Position numbers and translations under genes: made by a program
Part shown: positions 23,829-36,651 of the stretch, one piece after another
Position numbering within the stretch: the stretch's first letter is position 1
How the letters are laid out: every line of letters starts with the position of its first letter
Notes under the pieces: generated by a model
Told to the model about the DNA's origin: nothing
Database searches by the model: none
What the model saw: the letters and a program-made list of their open reading frames with translations, nothing else
NCBI RefSeq assembly: GCF_018446385.1
Contig: NC_055988.1
Span: forward strand, 165,996,837 to 166,060,836
DNA length: 64,000 nt
Reading direction: 5' to 3'
Origin: Zingiber officinale
Lineage: Eukaryota > Streptophyta > Magnoliopsida > Zingiberales > Zingiberaceae

Positions 23829-25800
23829 TGTTGGTACCCCCAAGGTTGTTTTAATGTGATCAAACAAGTTAAATTAGGTCATATTATGTTTAACCCTGTG
23901 TCTAAGTGTGCAGGAGCTTAGGAGCACAGGAAGTCGAGCAAAAGATGCAGCTAGTGAGAAGGACGACACGGGAGAGAGCCGACGAACTCGGTGCGTCTAA
24001 GGGACAAGGTGCTGCGGAAGAGTACACAGGCGGACGAGAAGGAGGCCTGCGGCGTTTCCAAGCGACGAGAAGACGGAGCGAAAGATTGCTCGAGAAGGTC
24101 GGAAGTTGGGTTCGGGTGAGCTCTATTCTGGATGGCCGAAATCACCCAAGCGAGCGGAGCCGGAGCGGAAGTCCCAGACCGAGGTGAACAGAGCCGGAGC
24201 AGAGGGCCTGGACCGAAAAAGTCAATCATGTTGACTTTGTGAGTCCGGGCGCTTGGAACTTAAAATTTATCATGTTCGACGTGGACTTTGACTGATGTGT
24301 CGGGGATAGAATTCTATCCCACTGTAGGTGCCTGGAACCCTTTTAGGAACCCCGACCAAGGCTATAAATACATCCTTGGTCTAGAAGCTAAAGTATAACA
24401 AGTATTCTTGCATTAACACTTGTACGCATCTTAATTTTCATTTAGGTTCTCATTTTCTGTGCTTACACTACTGTAAAGAGGCTTCTTCGCTTGAAGGAGA
24501 AAGTAGTGCTACTCATTTCCTTGGATTAACAACCTCCCTGATTGTAACTAAGTAAATCCTCTGAGCCTTTGTCCTTTTGTTTATTTAATTGTTTTATACA
24601 AGTGTTCTTTAAAGTCTGAGAATGGTTCGTTTGTTTTTGATTTTGTGCATGACTATTCAACCCCCCCTTCTAGCCGGCCAACGAGTTTTAACAAGTGATA
24701 TCAGAGTCATAACGCTTCAGGAGGACTAACCGTTGATCGAAACACCAAACCAATGGCCGGATCGAGCATATACCCACCGAAGTTCGAGGGGGAGTTTGCT
24801 AGCTGAAAAAAGTGAATGCAGGTATTCTTTAAAATTGACTTTGAATTACTTTTAATAATGAAGTTCAGTTTTGTAGCACCTGAGGGTAAGGAAGAATACC
24901 AGCGGACGAAGAAGGAGCATGACGACTATGTGGCAAAGGATAAAGCAGAGTTCCATCTGCTGAGCGTCCTTCCGCCACAAGAAGTTAATCGGATCGACAC
25001 CTACGACTTAGCAAAGGAGCTTTGGGAGAAGTTCCTTGAGTTACATGAAGGGACGTCCGAAGTCAAGCTCGCAAGACGGGACTTACTTCGCAACCAGCTC
25101 ACCAACCTACGATTTGAAGAAGATGAAACGATTGCACACCTTCATTCGAGGATTAAGGAGCTCATCACCGGACTTTCGAATCTCGGAGAAAAGGTAAGCA
25201 ACTGAGATTCGCTAAGGTATGCTCTTAATGCATTCTCTAGAAATACAAAATGAACATCACTTGTAGATGCCTTCTATATCTCTAAGGACTTAGATTCTAT
25301 TGCCTTAGAAGAATTATTTTCAACTTTTGAAGTGCATGAATCGAGATGTGCAGGTACGAAGGAGCTGAAGCATAACATCGCTTTCAAGGCAACGAGAGAC
25401 GAACATGTGTCAGAATCCTCTCTCAATGACGATAAAATGATAATGATGGTAAGATGTTTTATAAAATTATTTAAATCAAGAAAAACAAACCATCCGCAGG
25501 GTAGAAAGAAAAGGACAATCAGATGCTACTACTGCAACGAAGAAGGACATGTTAAGGACAACTGCCCTAAGTTAAGGAACAAGGATAAGGACAAAGGAAA
25601 GAAGTCTGTCCAAACGAACAAGTACAAGACTTTAAAGGCGACGTGGGATGAAACGTCATCCGAATAGGAAGTTGAGGCTTTCTCCGGGCTTGCGTTGATG
25701 GTAAGTCATCAAGACGAATACAAAGAAAGCTCATCCGAAATGAGCATCGAGGGCATCGATGAAGGGGGAGCGACATTGAAAGAAAGCAGTAGTTTAGGGT
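23829..25800 (+). mobile_element. Copia 2 fragment inserted in Gypsy 1 RT: 5' LTR and gag only
   Basis: A 5' LTR at 23829-24693 (TGTTGGTACC...TTTTAACA) is followed by a tRNA-Met-type primer site (GTGATATCAGAG) and a broken gag (24753-25797). Protease, pol and the 3' LTR are absent: the element is cut at 25800, where another LTR-like sequence begins. The loss probably belongs to the same event that removed the Gypsy 1 RNase H and integrase. Confidence 0.8.
24753..25797 (+). pseudogene. Copia 2 gag remnant (UBN2-type)
   Basis: Begins MAGSSIYPPKFEGEF and shows the gag block LAKELWEKFLELHEGT and later a zinc knuckle CYYCNEEGHVKDNC. In-frame stops near 24804, 25203, 25248 and 25665 break it. The tail with SGLALMVSHQ and acidic serine-rich sequence is shared with the Copia 3 fragment at 35501-35833. 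Confidence 0.85.
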
Positions 25801-26230
25801 TGTTGGGACCGAAATGTAGCTAGAGGAGGGTGAATAGCTCGGCGCGATCTCGTGCTCGTCGTTGCTTGCTTCTTGCGATGATGTGCAGTGGAAAATACAA
25901 AGAAACAAATACACAACACTAACACTAGGGATTTACTTGGTATCTACCTCAAGAAGAGGTGACTAATCTAAGGATCCACACACCCACGCACCCTCCACTA
26001 TATAAACACTCCTTTTCGGTAACTACCGAAGGCGGAGAAGCCCTACAATACTCTCAATACAACAAGAAACAAAGAGAAACAAATACAAGGGAAAGCTTAC
26101 AAGATTTGGACAATGAAACCCTAATCCTAGCTTCTTCTTCTTGTTGTAGATCTGCCTCTTGACTTGGAAATATCTCCAAGAACCTTCAAGAGCTGGCGGT
26201 GAGAACTTTGTGGAGAAGCTCCAAGAAACA
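25801..26230 (+). repeat. Truncated LTR-like sequence
   Basis: Starts TGTTGGGACCG at 25801, preceded by AGGGT, and looks like the start of a Copia-type LTR. No matching CA end, primer site or target copy is visible. After about 26230 the sequence returns to the post-integrase spacer of Gypsy 1. Boundary on the right is approximate. Confidence 0.45.
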
Positions 26231-26525
26231 ACAGTTTTCACTAAAATAAGGTCGTTCGACGGCATTGAAGTGATCACTCAGGCATCCCAACGACTGGTTA
26301 CATTGACGATCGGGAGGACAAGGAACTACACTTAGAAAATTTTCTCAAAATGGTAAGTGATTCGTAATCCTACTTAAGCCGAGCGGCGAAGCATGCATGA
26401 ACAAATGCGACAACCAACAAAGCAAAGAAATGTCGATCGAGCGATCATGCATTGAAACTTAGAAAAGTTTTACAAGTTTCCGAAGGGAAGTACAAAAGGA
26501 GGCGAGCTTCGCAAGGGGTGAGTTC

Positions 26526-28971
26526 ACTCAAGGTAGAGCACATCATCGGGCAGCGACTCGGTCAACTTGTCTCGACTGATGACCTTGTTGGGATATAGTC
26601 GCCGCCCTTCAGCTGGTTGAGCGTCCCATCAATGGCGAGGTTAAAGAGGCGGAGCGCCCTTTCGGTGAGCTGGACATTAAAAGGGTCCGAGGGGAGGTAA
26701 TTTCGCTTCAGAATCTCGAATCGGCTAGACTCTGTGCCTTGATGCTCCTCCAAGGTCGTTCGGGAAGCCTCTAGCTCAGCCTTCAAAGTAGCCAGCTTGG
26801 CATCCTTAGCGGTGAGCTATACTTGCGCCACTGCTTGTTCAACCGAGCGGCTCTCCCGCTAGACATTCAAAGCTGTCTCCGCCTCCTTCAGGTTTTGAGC
26901 TAGGATCCTAACTTCTTTGTTCTTGATCTCTAAGTCCTAAATGGCTTGAAGCTTCCTGGTATTGGTCGAAAGGTCTTCAACTGGAAAGAGCTGGCATACT
27001 TACTGAGCCTCACCAGTTGCGAAGCCTGCTCGGCGCTCTTGCCCCTCTTTGCCTCCAGCAGCTTGGCGCTCTTTTGCAGAGCGGCCTTTAGTTGGGTCGT
27101 CTCGGCAATCAGCTGCTCCAAGTGCGTCTCAAAAGCCACTGACTAGCCGCTCGGAGCACGCAGTTGCTGGACTTCATGCTCTAAAAATACAAGCCTCTAG
27201 CATATGACCAGACTCTCGACCCAGTATTGCAGTAACAAGGAAATGGTAAGGGTCGAGCGGATAAAAAGATGTATGTACAAAGGTAACGTACATACCCCAG
27301 TGGACATTTGGGTATGGTTGTTCGCAAGCTCCCATGGAGAAATGACCGCCGCATCGACCCATATTTACGTGAGTAGCCCTTGGATTCGTATCTAGTGCTC
27401 GAGGGTGTAGAAAGCATCATCATCCGAACTGCGCCACTCATCGATCGACAAATGGATAATTGTCGTTATTTGTCTCTAGCCGCTCAGACGAGAAGGTTTC
27501 GAGGTCGCTCTGCTTGTAGACTGGGGTAGTTTGATCGGATGTGGGGCACATGGGCCGCTGGTAAGGATTGGGGTGGCAGGAAGGCAACCGGTGGTGCACA
27601 AATTATCCCTAACAGCAGTTGGGACAATGACAGTGTCCAGTCAAATGACTGTGAGGTGTAGAGTGATGTGGCTCCTTGCTCGGGAAGAGCAGACGTTAAT
27701 GTCTCACCTCGCTTGGAGGATGGTCGTTGACCGACTTGGGTTGGAGTTTGCAGAGCAGAAATATCAGAGTGGGAGGATTCTTCCGCACGATGCCTCTTGT
27801 GTCGTTGCAGTGGTTCGCCGGAAGTGGCCGACTCAGAAGCCACCGCGATTGGCAACATCGAGGGTCGTTCTGGAGGAAGGTTTGCTGTAGCAGCTATTGC
27901 ATTACTAGCCGCAGTTTGACTTCTTCCACCCTCGTTGGCCGGCACTTCGGCTCCTTCGGTATCGCTAAGCGGATCCTCGTGGGAGTCAACCAGTTGTAGG
28001 CCTCAACTCTCTAGTTCGTCCACAGTCGCGGCATTAAATTTTGTGTCCGCGAGTTTGCTCTTGCCGGCCAGATGGGCCCTTAACATAATGTGAGCTGCAA
28101 AAAAGAAAGCAAAATAAGTTAGATTCAAGGATGAAGAGAACAAAGAGTATACCTAAGCTGGACGGAAGCCGCATGCAGATCAGGCTCTAGCTAAACACGT
28201 AAAGGACGTCCTCCAACAGCAACCAGTGAATGTGGTATTTCTGACCGGCCAAACTGGAAGCTGCCTGGAGAAAGTTCGATCGACTTTTGTACTTCCTGAG
28301 CGATGGGAGATTCATCACTTCCATCTGCCAGCCGGTCAGGAAGTCTGGCCGCTCGGGAAAACGAAGAAAGAAGTAGTGTTCCCTCCAATGCTTATTGGAG
28401 TACGACATTTTATTAAAAAAGACTGAGCCCACTCGGGCTTGAAACAAGAAGGTCCCCAGCTCAGATAATTTAGGATAAGAAAAATAATGAAAACCTCGAG
28501 GAGTCAAGAGAATGTCGTGTAGGCGGAAAAAAACTATGACCCCACATAGCAGTCTAAAGGAATTTGACACTAACTGGTTAAGGGAAATATAGAAGTATTT
28601 ACAAATAGCGGGAAAAAAGGATGAACGGGGAATCAAATGCTAGCGGTTAACTGATCCTTAAACAAACACAGAAAATCTGCTGGTGGTTCGTGTGGCCGGT
28701 CGTAAGTAGATGGAATGACAACTTGGTAATTGGAGGGAAAATAGTAGGCGGATTTCATCTTTTCAATGTCTTCCCCATCGAACCTGAACTCGGTGGAAGT
28801 ATACCAGAGCTCAGGGACAGGAACAGGGGATTGCGAGGAACTGGCTATCGAAAATAAAGGATTCAAGAAGGAGCAATGAACGGATTCGGATAACGAAAGA
28901 GCGAATAAACTTATAGAAAACGATCGTCGGAGAAGAAGAGATGAAGCGTAGCAGAGAAGGCTTGAAGACAA
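26526..28971 (-). pseudogene. Gypsy 1 antisense extra ORF (PF04195-like) remnant
   Basis: Opposite in strand to gag-pol. The 5' part (28187-28971) contains FRLLCGVIVFFRLHDI and FLFQARVGSVFFNK, matching the intact counterpart in Gypsy 2. A middle part rich in serine and basic residues (27484-27945) and coiled-coil pieces (26930-27139, 26562-26786) follow, and it ends near 26526 in DDVLYLE. The frame is split between 28633 and 28636 and elsewhere. The homologous methionine appears mutated to isoleucine (IASSSQ against MASSSH). The Pfam family 'putative gypsy type transposon' (PF04195) covers similar proteins; their role is unknown. Confidence 0.75.
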
Positions 28972-29657
28972 AAGTGCAAGGAATGAAGATGACAGCGACG
29001 TGAAGTAAGGTTTATTGTGGTCGATCGCCCTAAGCCGTCTGATCTAGGGTTCGAAAAATTAGGAGAAGATCCAACCATAGAATTTAAAAAAAGGCACCTG
29101 TCACATCACCCAACGGATATCCGCCTATTACGTCAAATATGCGACGGCAGAAAGTGGGGCACGTGGCGTTCGGCTATCAAAAGACATTAATGAGGCTTAA
29201 TTAAAAGGTATGACTGCGTGCTCAACCATAATGAATAGAGATTTGCATAGTCTTAAAGAAATTTGGATGATGTCAGCTACTATGAAAGGGTGCTCATCCG
29301 AGGGAGCGCAAGGAGAGGAGAAATTTCGCCAAGTGTTGTCACCCATTGTCCTGATCAGCGCAAAGAGTGGGTTATCACATAGCTGAGCGACCGATGCACC
29401 ATCTGCCTTAGGTGGCATGATCTAAGCGGCAGCTACAAACCCAGCTAACGAAATAAAGCCGAACGGCGTAAACATTTGTTCCGATCAGAAACTTGGAAGT
29501 GTATATGGTCCAATCGGACGTGGAAACCACCGAAGGCTCTATTGGTCCAGTCAGTCGGATTTGCAGTCTCCTTCGACTAGACTTGAGGGGGAGGCTTGTG
29601 ATGCGGCGATAAAGCAGGGCCCGCCTAGCGCTGGTCTAATATTGAGGTGGAGGTCAA

Positions 29658-29831
29658 GAGCAAGGCTCCTCTGGTCCGCTTTTAACGGACCAGGCCCTGG
29701 TCCTCTACACTGATTAGAGGGATTCAATGGTCCCTACCTGCTAAACAGGTGGGGGACCATTGAATCCCTCCAATCACTGCCCCTGATCCAGGGGTGGACC
29801 AGGGCAGGCGGGACTAGAGGATCCCGCCTGA
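29658..29831. mobile_element. MITE in the Gypsy 1 3' LTR (hAT-like)
   Basis: A 174-bp GC-rich insertion absent from the other LTR, flanked by an 8-bp duplication GAGGTCAA (29650-29657 and 29832-29839). The ends are imperfect inverted repeats (CTCCTCTGGTCC / ATCCTCTAGTCC) and the centre is a long hairpin at 29712-29775 (GGGATTCAATGGTCC paired with GGACCATTGAATCCC). An 8-bp target suggests the hAT superfamily. Confidence 0.75.
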
Positions 29832-30412
29832 GAGGTCAAAGTCAAGGTGGTCAATGTCAGGGTGCCAAAAGACTCACCTACAATGTTCGAGTGGAGGTCG
29901 ACTACAACAGCCAGTCGGGGCAAGCAGTGTCCGATCGACAAGAGACTTGTCCAAGCAGGTTAACCATCTAGCTCAGGATAAGATGGTAAGATAGTCAGAC
30001 GCTAAGTGTGAAACAGTAGGACACTGGGGAGACTGAAGAGCTTGTCCGATCGAGAGAGACAAGTTACTACTCCCAGTTATCGCAAGGAAGAGCAGCTGAG
30101 GGCGACAAAGTGGAGATGTCCCGGTCGAGTGGCTACCCCACTCGGCCAAGCAGTGAGACCATTGTTATATCTTTCGATATCCTTTTGGGAGATAGTGTCG
30201 CTGACACGAGGCATAGTCAACAGGCGCATCGTACGGCGGAAACTTCTACTGTCTTATCAGGGATATACATACCCTATTAAGGTATGGTGGCAAAGGCACT
30301 TTCTTGATAGGTCCTTTCATAGGACACATTAGAGAGCATGTCTATGCCTTGAGAAGTGTGCACGTCGTCCACCAAGGCTCTATATAAAGGGGGGTCCAAG
30401 CACCGGCGGAAG

Positions 30413-33400
30413 TGTTGGTTGCTACTCGGAAAATCTAATGGTTCCACTGTACAAAAAAATTGTACAAAGGTCTGAACCTTTTCCTAGCTACCATGTGTTC
30501 TTTTAAATTAAACTCGGATCGCCTGCGGAACTTAACACGTTTGATCCTAAGTTTAATTTATTTGTTCTTTTATGTTTAGACTTGGATCTCCTGCGGAACT
30601 TAACACGTTATATCCAAATCACTTAGGTTATTAATTCCATTAAATATTAATTTCCAAAATTGACTTTCAGGACTGCATGGCGAGACAACATGACCTTCTT
30701 GGATATGGGAACAACCACCACCGCCTAGACAAAGCCTTTTAAGGAAAGCTAATATTTAATTTCCTTAAATAACTTTAGGTCAACCAAAAGGAATAATCAA
30801 ATCACAAGGAAAAGAAAAATAAAAGAACACAACATCGAAAACTAATTCGAAATACTAGAATCGCATGCCTCTTGTATTTGGTATTTTTACATGAAGATAA
30901 AACTAACATGATGCGGAAAACAATATTAGTTATACCTTACTTAGTAGATAATGACCTCTTGATCTTCTACCGTATTCCTTTTCTAATCTCGGACATTGTG
31001 TGGGGCAACGATCTTCCGAGACGAGGACCACCTAGCATCTTCTTCTCCTTCCTTCAAGTTTCGGCCAAGCTTAAAGCTTCCAAAGGATGAAGATCTTTTT
31101 CCACCAACCAAGCTCCAAGGGATGCAAGCTTTCTCTCCTTCTTCTCCAAGCTAAAATCCGGCCACCACTTGATCTCCAAAGAGGATGAGAGGTTCGGCCA
31201 CAAGGATGGAGAGAAGAGAAAGGGAAGAGGCCGACCACACCAAGGAAGAAAAGAGGGAGGAAATAATAGAGGTTGTTCACTTTGAAGGCACCCAAAACCC
31301 TCTCTTTTATAATCCTTAGCTTTGGCAAATAAGGAAATTTAATTACAATAAAATTTCCTTAACTTTCCTTGACATGAATTAATTAAGAAAAATTAAATAA
31401 AATTTCCTAATAGATCATGTCATGGCCGGCCACCTCATGGAGAGCAAACAAGGTAATTTTCAATCAACAATTAAAATTCCTTATTTGTCTTCGGAAATTT
31501 TAAAAAATAAAATTTCCCTTTAAAATCCCTTCATGGTTGATAAAAAGAAATTTCTATAATTTTAATTTTTCAACATGTGAATAATTTACAAAGAAGAAAA
31601 ATAAAATATCCTTCCAATCTACAAATAAGGAAAAAGATTTAATCTCTTTCTTTAATCTTTTGTAGAAACTTATAAAAGAGATATTTTAATTTTTAATCTC
31701 TCCAATAAATTATATCTTCCACATAAAAAAATTAAAATTAAAATTCTTTTCTAATTTAATAGGGTCGGCCACCTAAGCTTGGGTTCAAGCTAGGGCCGGC
31801 CACCCATGGACCAAGGTTTGGCCGGCCCTAGCTTGATCCTCAAGCTTGCTTGGCCGGCCCCTACACCATAGGTATGAAGGTGGGTATAGGTGTTGGAGTG
31901 TATACTGAAAGCCTAAGCTTTTGTAAACATTTATTTTGAATAAAGAATCACATTTGGTCAAATTATCTACATTTGTTTGTAGTTGTTCAATTAATTTATA
32001 TTGTAGATAACATAGTATGTGGTGTCACATGCAGAAGATGATGTTATCAGTACCTTATAAATTATAAACAGTAGCTCACGACCAAAATGGAAAGGAATAA
32101 ACCATTGGAAGGTCGTAGTGTAATTAGGAATTAGTTTATCTTAACTATATAATTACACTAGTACACTTAGGGTGTATTGAGTAGGACCATTAGAGGTCAT
32201 TTCTTTTATACTGACTTTATAAAGAAACAAAGACCTCAGTTATTATGGAAGTGTGTGCTCTTAATCCTAATATAATAATAAGCACATATATTTGATATTT
32301 ATTTCTTTAATTTATCAATGGGTGAGATTTAGTTCGATAAATCAATAAGCCCGATAAGTTGGGAAATGATATTACTTATAGTGTGTGTTGTTGATTATAG
32401 AAGGAAACTGTGTCCTAGAGATACTAGGTTGATAACGTCCCCAAGAGGAGCTCATAAGGATTGTCATGTTAAACCCTGTAGGTGCACTTAGTCCGACATG
32501 ATGATAAGGTTGAGTGGTACTACTCTTGGACTAAGATATTAATTAAATGAGTTGTCAGTAACTCACTTAATTAGTGGACATTCGATATCTTAAACACAGG
32601 GAGACTAACACACTCATAATAAGAAGGAGCCCAAAAATATAATTTGGGATTGGTGCGATAGTTCAATAATAGTTCTCTAGTGGAATGAATTATTATTGAT
32701 AAAATTAAGTTATGTGTTCGGGGCGAACACGGGATGCTTAATTTTATCGGGAGACCAAAACAAATTCCTCCTCTCGGTCCCTATCATAGCCTCTTATTTA
32801 TAGAGTACTATACCCACCTATACCCACCTTCATACCCATGATAAGGGGGCCGGCCAAGCTAGCTTGTGGTTCAAGCTAGTGCCGGCCAAGCCTTGATTCA
32901 TGGGTGGCCGGCCCCAGCTTGAACCCAAGCTTAGGGGGTCGGCCCCCATTAAATTAAAAAGAATTTTAATTTTTATTATGTGGAAAATATAATTTATTGA
33001 AGAGAATTAAAATTAAAATATCTCTCTTAAAAGGATCTACAAAAGATTAAAGAAAGAGATTAGATCTCTTTCCTTATTTGTAGATTGGAAAGATATTTTA
33101 TTTTCTCTTTGAAAATTATTCACATATTGAAAAATTAAAATTATAGAAATTTCTTTTTATCAACCATGAAGGGATTTTAAAGGGAAATTTTATTTTTAAA
33201 AATTTCCAAAGACAACTAAAGAAGTTTTAATTGTTGATTAAAAATTATCTTATTTGCTCTACATGAGATGGCCGGCCACATACAATTAATTAGTAAATTT
33301 TATTTAATTTTTCTTAATTAATTGTTGTCAAGGAAAGTTAAGGAAATTTTATTGTAATTAAAATTTCTTATTTACCAAGGCTAAGGAATATAAAAGAGGG

Positions 33401-35151
33401 GGTTGGGGTGTCTTCATGAGATACAACCTCTATTATTTTCTCCCTCTTTTCCTTGGTGTTGTGGCGGGCCATCCTCTCTCCCTCTCTTCCTCTTTATGGT
33501 GGCCGAATCCTTTCTCTTGCTTGGAGCTTTTGTAGTGGCCGGATACTACTTGGAGAAGAAGAAGAAGGAGAGAAAGCTTGCATCCCTTGGAGTTTGGTTG
33601 GTGGTTTTTCTTCTTCCTTGGTGAAGCTTTTGTTTTGGCCGAACCTAGCTAGGAGGAGAAGAAGGTGCTTTGGTGGTTTCTCATCTCGGAAGATCGTTGC
33701 CCACACAACGTCCGAGGTTAGAAGAGGAATACGGTAGAAGATCAAGAGGTCTTTCTAAAAGGTATAACTAGTAATTTTTCCTTTTCCGCATCATACTAGT
33801 TATTTTTGGAAATAATACCAAATACAAGAGGCTTATGATTCTAGTATTTCGAATTTATTTTCGATGTAGTGTACTTATGTTTTCTTCTTTTCCTTATGAT
33901 TTGATTGTTCCTTTCGGTTAACCTAAAGTTATTTTAGGAAATTAAATATTAGCTTTCCTTAAAAGGTTTTGTCTAGTCGGTGGTGGTTGTTCCCATATCC
34001 AAGAAGGTCATGTGCCTCGCCACGTTAGTACTGGGAACCAATTATGGAAATTAATATTTAATGGAATTAATAACTTAGGTGATTTGGATCGAACGTGTTA
34101 AGTTCCGCAGGCGATCCAAAATTTAATTTAAAAGAACACATGGTAGCTAGGAAAAAGTTCAGACCTTTGTACAAAATTTTTGTACAGTGGAACCTCTAGG
34201 TTTTCCGAGTATCAACCAACAATAGGTGGGTATAGTACTCTATAACTAAGAGGCTACGACGGGGACCGAGAGGAGGAATTTGTTTTGGTCTCCCGATAAA
34301 ATTAAGCATCCCGTGTTCGCCCCGAACACACAACTTAATTTTATCAATAATAATTCATTCCACTAAAGAACTATTATTGAACTACCGCACCAATCCCAAA
34401 TTACATTTTTGGGCTCCTTCTTATTATGAGTGTGTTAGTCTCCCTGTGTTTAAGATGTCGAATGTCCACTAATTAAGTGAGTTACTGACAACTCATTTAA
34501 TTAATATTTTAATCCAAGAGTAGTACCACTCAACCTTATCGTCATGCCAGACTAAGTCCACCTGTAGGGTTTAACATGACAATCCATATGAGCTCCTCTT
34601 GGGGACATTATCAACCTAGATCACTAGGACACAATTTCCTTTTATAATTAACAACACACACTATAAGTGATATTATTTCCCAACTTATCGGACTTATTGA
34701 TTTATCGAACTAAATCTCACCCATTGATAAATTAAAGAAATAAATATCAAATATATGTGCTTGTTATTATATTAGGATTAAGAGCACACACTTCCATAAT
34801 AACTGAGATCTTTGTTCCTTTATAAAGTCAGTATAAAAGAAACTACCTCTGATGATCCTACTCAATACACTCTAAGTGTACTAGTGTAATTATATAGTTA
34901 AGATAAACTAATACCTAATTACACTACGACCTTCCAATGATTTGTTCCTTTCCATTTTAGTCGTGAGCTACTGTTTATAATTTATAAGGTACTGATAACA
35001 TTATCTTCTGTATGTGACACCACATACTATGTTATCTACAATATAAATTAATTGAACAACTACAAACAAATGTAGATAATTTGACCAAATGTGATTCTTT
35101 ATTCAAAATAAATGTTTACAAAAGCTTATGCTTTCAGTGTACACTCTAACA
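30413..35151 (+). mobile_element. LTR-like element E (outer copy), split by an inverted copy of itself
   Basis: Starts TGTTGGTTGC and ends CTCTAACA. Flanking 5-bp sites GGAAG and GAAAG (one mismatch) fit a target duplication in the Gypsy 1 LTR. The two halves are 30413-31890 and 34227-35151, about 2.4 kb in total. No protein domain is seen, so I read it as a solo LTR of a long-LTR retrotransposon (Copia-type likely) or a non-autonomous element. A TATAAATA lies in the arm reading toward the right end of the inner copy's complement. Confidence 0.8.
31891..34221 (-). mobile_element. LTR-like element E (inner, inverted copy)
   Basis: 2331 bp, TGTTGGAGTG to AACCAACA, flanked by a perfect 5-bp duplication ATAGG (31886-31890 and 34222-34226). 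Its sequence is the reverse complement of the outer element: 31891-32820 pairs with 34227-35151, and 32826-34221 pairs with 30413-31885. It contains the GGCCGGCC-rich segment near 32850-32940. Small frames near 33403-33745 are not genes. Confidence 0.88.
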
Positions 35152-35370
35152 GAAAGTACGTGTTATTCATTGTTTGCACTTGCGTTAGTGTTGCTCTGGT
35201 TTTCTCTACAGTTCTGGTGACTGACTTGAGCATCGGAGGGCTAATTCTGGGGACTATTTCCTGGTTCGACACTGATGTTGCTTATTTTACAGAGCAGGAC
35301 GCAGTCTACATCCAGTCAATGCAGCAGTTATATCCCTATCTTTTCATCTTCCCATTTTCAGACAAGATCA

Positions 35371-36651
35371 ATATCAATTACACTGATTGAGGATCATTCT
35401 CTCCCATATAAATTGCTAAAGTTCCTTTTAACTCTTTGTTTTTTTTTAATAATATTTTTTTTTATCATTTTCTAATTGACAAAAAGTTTTAGATAGCATT
35501 TTAATAAACTTGTATAGACCGTACCTGACTTACCTTGTCGATCTCATTATCTGATGCTCCCCTTGTAGTGTTGCTTCCTTCTGACGTTGCTCCCCCTCTA
35601 TTGATGCTCTCGATGTTCATTTTGGATGAGCTTGCTTCGTCATCTTCTTGGTGACTTGCCATTAGCGCAAGTCCGGCATAGACTTCAATCTCCAACTCTA
35701 ACGACGTTTCGTCCCACATCGCTTTTAGATTTTTATACTTTTTCTGGGTTGGTCTTTTATCTTTGTGCATATTCTTCAATTTTAGGCAGTTGTCTTTGAT
35801 ATGCTCTTCTTCATTGTAGTGATAGCATCTCACTTTTATTTTTCTTTTCTTGGCCTACACTTATTGAATTTATTAGATCTATTTTTTTTTAAAAAAAAAT
35901 CTTACAATAAATGTCTTTTTGTCATCGTCGAGAAATGTTTCGAAATCTAGTTCGTCCATTTTTACCTTTAAGGTAATATTTTGTTTCGGTTCATTTTTTA
36001 GATTTGCACATCTAAATTCATGAATTTCAAAGGTAGAAAATAATTCTTCTAGATTACTTACCTCTAAGTCTCTAGAGATGTAATATGCATCTATTAGAGT
36101 TGACGGTGTTATTGAAAAAACATTAAGTTGATTATTTTTTCTCCGAGATTCGTGAGTTTGGTGATTAGCTCCTTTAGCTTGGCGTGCAGTTGAGGGATCG
36201 TTTCACCTTCCTTCAATCGAAGATTTGTCAGTTGGTTTTAAAGTAGATCTCTTTTTGTGAGCTTAACTTTGGAGGATCCTTTGTGAAGCTCCAAAATTTT
36301 TTTCCAGAGATCTTTTGCAGACTTGTAGACTCCGATCCTGTTCACCTCTTGTGGTGAGAGTGCATTTAGTGGATGGAATTCTTCTTTTCTGTTGGCCACA
36401 AATTTAGTCTGTTCCTTTTTTGTCCAGTTTTCCTATTTCTTTAGTTTGTCATTGTTGTCGGTGGGTACTACAAAATTATTTTTTAAAATTAGAAATATAT
36501 CAAAATCAGTTTTGAAATATACCTCTATTTTCTTCTTCTGGTGGGCGAAGTCTCTTTTGAACTTAGGCGAGTGAATACTTGTTCCGACCATCTTCTTTTG
36601 TGCTTCGGTCGGCAATTAATTTTTCTGAAGCAGTTGAGCTCTGATATCAAT
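35371..36651 (-). pseudogene. Copia 3 fragment: gag remnant and primer site
   Basis: Minus-strand gag pieces. One (36433-36615) shows SPKFKRDFAHQKKKIEVYF; another (35501-35833) has a zinc knuckle in which the second cysteine is lost (CYHYNEEEHIKDNC) and a tail with GLALMASHQ shared with Copia 2. Just upstream, the primer site TTGATATCAGAGC reads on the minus strand at 36638-36651. Protease and pol are absent: the fragment stops near Gypsy 1's right edge. Confidence 0.8.

Larger units (their letters stand above)
19723..35370 (+). mobile_element. Gypsy 1: decayed Ty3/Gypsy (Tat-like) retrotransposon with nested insertions
   Basis: The left LTR 19723-20547 and the right LTR 29599-35370 (the latter swollen by a MITE and a nested LTR-like element) start TGAT and end ATCA. 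Flanks ATATA and ATATC give a 5-bp target duplication with one mismatch. Internal order on the plus strand is gag, protease, reverse transcriptase, then a gap where RNase H and integrase should be, an antisense extra gene, and a polypurine tract (CTTGAGGGGGAGGCTTG) before the right LTR. Many stops show it is dead. The polypurine context, primer-site sequence and proteins match Gypsy 2, so both are one family. Confidence 0.88.
29599..35370 (+). repeat. Gypsy 1 3' LTR, interrupted
   Basis: Colinear with 19723-20547 when the MITE (29658-29831) and the nested LTR-like element (30413-35151) are removed, leaving about 846 bp. The last segment (35157-35370) resumes with ACGTGTTATTCATTG and ends GACAAGATCA. 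Confidence 0.85.

Noticed and set aside
33403..33745. Frames of 73-94 residues within the inner E element
   Set aside because: Inverted copies at 31071-31328 do not keep the same frame; LTR-like sequence, not coding.
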